From: Panonychus citri
Lineage: Eukaryota; Arthropoda; Arachnida; Trombidiformes; Tetranychidae
Assembly: GCF_014898815.1 (NCBI RefSeq)
Contig: NW_026515406.1
Location: 806,001 to 870,000, forward strand
Direction: 5' to 3'
DNA: 64,000 nt
This document shows positions 62,221 through 64,000 of this stretch, one piece after another (positions within the stretch are counted from its first letter, which is position 1; each line of letters starts with the position of its first letter). The notes beneath the pieces are model-generated. The model was given only the letters and a program-made list of their open reading frames with translations, made no database searches and was not told where the DNA came from. Both the position numbers and the translations under genes were made by a program.

Positions 62221-64000
62221 TTTAGCTCCCATTGCTCCAGATAAAAGTTCATTGCTCCACATCAATTCAACATTCATCTTACTTCAATTGTCTTCATGGC
62301 GAACCACTTCCTGTCCTATCAACAATTTCATCGTCCAATACAAAGAGCAGGGTAACGTTGAATGGATCCTTGTCTCGAATACAATTTCATCAGTTTCAGA
62401 TCAGTTCCTCGTTTCCGGTTTACATGCAGCCACTTGGTATAATTTACTTATTGCTGCTCAAAGTGATGCAGGATCAACGGAAGCAGAATATTTTTTTGCC
62501 ACTCTAACGGAACAAGGAGGTAATCATTATTATCTAATCATCATGATGATAATTATATCACCCTAATAATCAACAATTCTCAACATTGTCACACAATTAT
62601 CTTTATCCATCATCAGTTGGATTATTATGATTATCCAAGGTTAAAGATTCATAATCGATATCATCTTAGTCTATTGATGTTTTTTAATTGAGTTTGTAGT
62701 AATAGTTTTCATTTGATTTTCCCTCTTCTCTCTATGCACCTTAATCATCACGATGATGATCAAATCTAATTCAGATTCTAATTTGAGTAATCGTAATAAT
62801 CTTTCAATCAAGTTATCTATTCAATCTAATCTTTATATCTCTCTATTATATTATATTCGGTCAGAATTTTATCTCTTCTTCTCGAAAATCTAATAGGTCA
62901 TTAGTTGACATTATTTTCTCTCCCTATCAACTAAATAACACTCGACATTTCATTCAATATATTCATTCATTCAATTCTATTCTTTCATGTTATTCTATCT
63001 CTTTTTTCTTTATCATCATCATCATCATTTTCATTCCTTATAATCAATTGATCGTTGTGAATGTTATGAATGCAGAATCTTGAACGTTAGACTTTTTTTT
63101 CTGCTGCTTCCATTGGTTTCCTTTTCTTGGACCCAATTGATTGATTAAATTGTCTTTATCTTCATCTTTGTCTCATTCTTATATTTGTTTTCTTCATCCC
63201 TTTTCATCATCTTCTCCCTTTTTTCTTCTTTAACTTTATCATCTTTATACTCTCTCTCTTTCTCGTCCTTTTAAATTATCTGTGAATAACCATAGGAAAT
63301 GTTCATAGGCACTTAATCAAATGATCTTTTTGGATCGATTCTATTCATAATTAAGAGTGACACATATACACTGTTTGTTTATATTCACAAGATAAACTTT
63401 CACCCATTTAAACTAATTCATGTGATTGTATCTCTTTGACATAACATAGGAACCATTTCACCAATGTCCGTATCCTCGAACCCTGATGAACATCGTTTAC
63501 GACGTTATGTCCAAATGGTCTTACCAGTGACCACCGTTTTTATATCGTTACTTGTTGTCGTTATATTTATACTTTTCTTTGGATTTAGAAAAAATCGTAA
63601 CATGTCAACGGTAAATAATTTAAGTGAGTAATTCTAAACATTAATAGTACTTTTATTAGTCTAAGCAACAATTTAGCCTTAAGGCTTTGATTGTGAAATT
63701 TGTTTTTCTACTTTTGTATTTTAATTCTGAATTTCATATTTCTCTTTCTCTCATCTTAATCAATTTTAGATGATCAAGTGTCACCAAAGGCTGCAGATAA
63801 TATTTCAATGTCTTCCACCAAAGTCGTTTATGAAACTGTCCAAAGAGATGAACGAACCAGCGTTTACTGTCCATCTCCTTATGCAACAACTCGAGTCTCA
63901 CTTTATTTTCAAGATAATCCAATGAAACTACAAACAAATGAAAACTCATATGATATGCCTTTACTCAAGGTATTCTGTTTATCCGATCATCCTTTTCATC
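32026..64000 (+). CDS. Dscam: Dscam-type cell adhesion molecule (3' end beyond window)
   Basis: Homophilic neuronal adhesion receptor of the Dscam family. Sixteen coding exons chain without a phase break: 32026-32089, 39470-39637, 44515-44661, 45057-45984, 46095-46333, 46397-46558, 46887-47177, 48908-49027, 52950-53268, 53359-53639, 57074-57241, 57333-57403, 57502-57835, 59484-59675, 62226-62519, 63450-63623, and a seventeenth starting at 63770. They encode about 1,380 residues: signal peptide, eight Ig domains aligning with Ig2-Ig9, four fibronectin III domains aligning best with FN1, FN2, FN5 and FN6, a transmembrane helix and the start of the cytoplasmic tail. Canonical Dscam has ten Ig and six FN domains; Ig1, FN3, FN4 and Ig10 are not found here. 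No arrays of alternative exons are present. Long AT-rich introns hold 80% or more of the locus. Alignment to Dscam is from memory of the human and fly proteins. Confidence 0.92.
34103..34137. repeat. (GA)n microsatellite
   Basis: About 17 GA units in the Dscam first intron. Confidence 0.95.
38794..38839. repeat. (TC)n microsatellite
   Basis: About 23 TC units in the Dscam first intron; sits before a CAG but no exon follows. Confidence 0.95.
39470..39637 (+). CDS. Dscam: Dscam exon: N-terminal half of Ig2
   Basis: Phase 1 at both ends. It encodes VYDEYVILGNIGVFKC, PNFLRDHVKVSSWVQDDG, the counterpart of the variable exon 4 of fly Dscam1. Only one copy was found; no tandem array follows. Confidence 0.92.
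39638..44514 (+). other. Dscam intron splitting Ig2
   Basis: 4.9 kb without a further Ig2-type exon. It holds (TC)n at about 41354-41378, a local inverted repeat at 40006-40056, and a minus-strand open frame with a good acceptor at 40617-40823 that might be a foreign exon. Confidence 0.6.
40006..40056. repeat. Hairpin formed by paired GTTCT motifs
   Basis: CTCAGAACTTTT and, 24 bp later, AAAAGTTCTGAG can form a 12 bp stem in the Dscam pre-mRNA. It combines both orientations of the recurrent intronic motif. Confidence 0.7.
44515..44661 (+). CDS. Dscam: Dscam exon: C-terminal half of Ig2
   Basis: It encodes GSRIFNLNGNLYIVGVTRAD, FKCQVTN and NGKLIVTG, aligning with the constant half of Ig2 (fly exon 5). 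CCAG acceptor and GTAAGT donor, phase 1 at both ends. Confidence 0.92.
45057..45984 (+). CDS. Dscam: Dscam exon: Ig3, Ig4 and first half of Ig5
   Basis: An unusually large 928 bp exon. Ig3 (VELPCVAHGFPIPSYRW to RYVCVANN), Ig4 (VRLHCKITGYPVHSIGWF to YSCSVTG) and the start of Ig5 (MSLKCVASGNPLPTVTW). All Ig disulfide cysteines and tryptophans are present. In fly Dscam1 the first half of Ig3 is the alternatively spliced exon 6; here it is fused with its neighbours, which excludes that kind of variation. Confidence 0.95.
46001..46030. repeat. (TC)n microsatellite in a short Dscam intron
   Basis: About 15 CT units fill much of the 110 bp intron between the two Ig5 exons. Confidence 0.95.
46095..46333 (+). 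CDS. Dscam: Dscam exon: second half of Ig5, first half of Ig6
   Basis: GDVVSYVNVTSLRGEDGGLY QC completes Ig5; YIRPMVNKTVLAGQQVRIRC and VKWFKG open Ig6. Enters in phase 2, leaves in phase 1. Confidence 0.94.
46397..46558 (+). CDS. Dscam: Dscam exon: second half of Ig6
   Basis: LNDRQRVHKNGTLLIKDARR and GYYRCRANNDQGES, typical of this domain. The acceptor (CTCCGTCAAG) has a weak pyrimidine tract. The preceding intron is only 63 bp. Confidence 0.92.
46887..47177 (+). CDS. Dscam: Dscam exon: complete Ig7
   Basis: A single exon encodes the whole domain (ISSFSFPIHLTENMRVIITC, VNWLKDN, GSYTCLATNQVGQD), as each variable exon 9 does in fly Dscam1. Only one copy was seen before the Ig8 exon 1.7 kb later. 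Confidence 0.94.
47178..48907 (+). other. Dscam intron after Ig7
   Basis: 1.7 kb; no second Ig7-type exon. Several A-run-GTTCT motifs (for example 47742-47754 and 48704-48735) and ATGATG runs. Confidence 0.6.
48908..49027 (+). CDS. Dscam: Dscam exon: first half of Ig8
   Basis: VPPKWIIEPTDKSTIVGERV and FNCQADGFPMPIIRWKVSTG align closely with Dscam Ig8. Phase 1 at both ends. Confidence 0.93.
49028..52949 (+). other. Dscam intron splitting Ig8
   Basis: 3.9 kb of AT-rich DNA with ATG/CAT runs and A-run-GTTCT motifs (49660, 50370). An open ATG frame at 50426-50626 (66 codons) has no supporting signal and is not called. Confidence 0.55.
52950..53268 (+). CDS. Dscam: Dscam exon: second half of Ig8, first half of Ig9
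   Basis: LENGSLTIKEADVADSAYYL and CEAENGVGS finish Ig8; GDPVNVSCEAIGEKPINIKW opens Ig9. Follows a TTGTAG acceptor and ends in phase 2. Confidence 0.94.
53359..53639 (+). CDS. Dscam: Dscam exon: second half of Ig9, first half of FN1
   Basis: SNLITPISTRSDSGSFLC and NPFGQSEM end Ig9; EEAPDPPSDLIAHEFGSKSI and NSPVTKYIIQWKKDG begin the first fibronectin III domain, as in all Dscams. Confidence 0.94.
53640..57073 (+). other. Dscam intron splitting FN1
   Basis: 3.4 kb. The plus strand is notably pyrimidine-rich from about 54160 to 54330 and around 55730-56280. (GA)n at 56337-56380. Open frames here (for example 53738-54127 and 56586-56834) are largely CTTCATC-type low-complexity translations. Confidence 0.6.
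56337..56380. repeat. (GA)n microsatellite
   Basis: About 22 GA units in the FN1 intron of Dscam. Confidence 0.95.
57074..57241 (+). CDS. Dscam: Dscam exon: second half of FN1
   Basis: LINDLKPLTNYDIRMFAVNM and IGKSEPSKIITITTDEE match the end of Dscam FN1. CCAACAG acceptor, phase 1 at both ends. Confidence 0.94.
57333..57403 (+). CDS. Dscam: Dscam exon: start of FN2
   Basis: A 71 bp exon, APSTSPGSVRAEAISSTSIL then IKWK, joining in phase 0 to the next exon. Confidence 0.88.
57502..57835 (+). CDS. Dscam: Dscam exon: rest of FN2 and first half of the third FN domain
   Basis: PPKHIESFGSITGYYIGYKE through FTVQAFNSKGAGPQSPEIVA completes FN2. DPPLSPKLWIASVTASTVSI then SWSLP starts the next FN domain, which reads more like canonical FN5 than FN3 once joined to the following exon. 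Confidence 0.92.
57836..59483 (+). other. Dscam intron where FN3-FN4-Ig10 would be expected
   Basis: 1.65 kb. No FN or Ig coding exon was found, although canonical Dscam needs about 900 coding bases for FN3, FN4 and Ig10 near here. The sequence is AT-rich without recognisable features. Confidence 0.65.
59484..59675 (+). CDS. Dscam: Dscam exon: second half of the third FN domain (FN5-like)
   Basis: IIRSLHCGTKYTIYMISFNE then IGESEPSEALSFQTEGG. The L-x-C-G-T-x-Y motif is characteristic of FN5 of Dscam (LKCGTWY in human). CATTCAG acceptor, GTAAG donor. Confidence 0.93.
59676..62225 (+). other. Dscam intron before FN6
   Basis: 2.55 kb of AT-rich DNA with no exon seen. It ends in a (TC)n microsatellite that doubles as the polypyrimidine tract of the next exon. 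Confidence 0.6.
62183..62218 (+). repeat. (TC)n microsatellite acting as polypyrimidine tract
   Basis: About 18 CT units followed by ATTTTAG and the FN6 exon start. Confidence 0.9.
62226..62519 (+). CDS. Dscam: Dscam exon: FN6-like domain
   Basis: One exon encodes the whole domain: INSTFILLQLSSWRTTSCPI then NNFIVQYKEQGNVEW, and VSGLHAATWYNLLIAAQSDA then GSTEAEYFFATL. The SCPI, ATWY and FATL words match canonical Dscam FN6 (GCPI, ATWY, NFATL in human). Confidence 0.94.
62520..63449 (+). other. Dscam intron before the transmembrane exon
   Basis: 0.93 kb, pyrimidine-rich towards 63000-63270 (CTTCATC words). No exon seen. Confidence 0.6.
63450..63623 (+). CDS. Dscam: Dscam exon: juxtamembrane and transmembrane segment
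   Basis: HRLRRYVQ, then the helix MVLPVTTVFISLLVVVIFIL, then a basic stop-transfer FRKNRN. The donor chosen is GTGAGT after TTTAA, because using the earlier GTAAAT puts the next exon in a frame with an early stop. Confidence 0.9.
63770..64000 (+). CDS. Dscam: Dscam exon: start of cytoplasmic tail (partial)
   Basis: NDQVSPKAADNISMSSTKVV, YETVQRDERTSVYCPSPYAT and TRVSLYFQDN follow in phase. The SPYATT word resembles arthropod Dscam tails as I recall them. The exon may end at AAG before GTATTC (63969) or run past the window; no stop is met. Positions 63829-63958 are repeated exactly at 16003-16132. Confidence 0.85.

Noticed and set aside
1..64000. CRISPR arrays, operons, bacterial features, tRNA or rRNA genes
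   Set aside because: The window is spliced eukaryotic DNA; no spaced direct repeats of CRISPR type and no tRNA or rRNA signatures were noticed by eye.

Overview
The window is nuclear DNA of an arthropod. It is AT-rich, with spliced genes (GT-AG introns from about 50 bp to over 7 kb) and abundant (ATG/CAT)n, (GA)n and (TC)n microsatellites. The gene content (a ZP-domain apical matrix protein, MCM3, CSN4, NUS1, a Dscam homologue) is metazoan. The compact gene cluster, the base composition and the unusual Dscam architecture suggest a chelicerate, perhaps an acariform (spider-mite-like) mite. That placement is inference; nothing here proves the species.

Left part (1-20 kb), gene-dense. In order: the terminal exon of a ZP-domain transmembrane protein (+); a small secreted Arg/Gly-repeat protein (-); a fold-back mariner-like element just upstream of MCM3; MCM3 (+, five coding exons, 826 aa); a convergent intronless alpha/beta hydrolase (-); a truncated copy of the CSN4 3' end (-); a 3.35 kb island holding a Gly/Ala-rich secreted protein gene (-), a 273 bp MITE with an 8 bp target-site duplication, other transposon-like termini and a stray fragment of the Dscam cytoplasmic exon; the complete CSN4 gene (-, 406 aa, first coding exon only an ATG); and NUS1 (+, 261 aa), divergent from CSN4 across about 290 bp.

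Middle part (19.4-32 kb). I find no convincing gene here. It is low-complexity DNA with microsatellites and two weak small-ORF candidates.

Right part (32-64 kb). One large Dscam-type gene (+) runs off the right edge. I could chain 16 coding exons with consistent splice phases, nearly all phase 1. They encode a signal peptide, Ig2 to Ig9, four fibronectin III domains (best read as FN1, FN2, FN5, FN6), a transmembrane helix and the start of the cytoplasmic tail. No exons for Ig1 or for FN3-FN4-Ig10 were found, and there are no arrays of alternative Ig2, Ig3 or Ig7 exons. The long introns repeatedly carry an A-run plus GTTCT motif in both orientations.

The genes do not form a functional pathway: replication (MCM3), cullin deneddylation (CSN4), dolichol synthesis (NUS1) and cell adhesion (Dscam) are simply neighbours. 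The main points of interest are the shortened Dscam architecture and the rearranged island at 12.5-16.4 kb, built from near-identical pieces of CSN4 and Dscam plus transposons.
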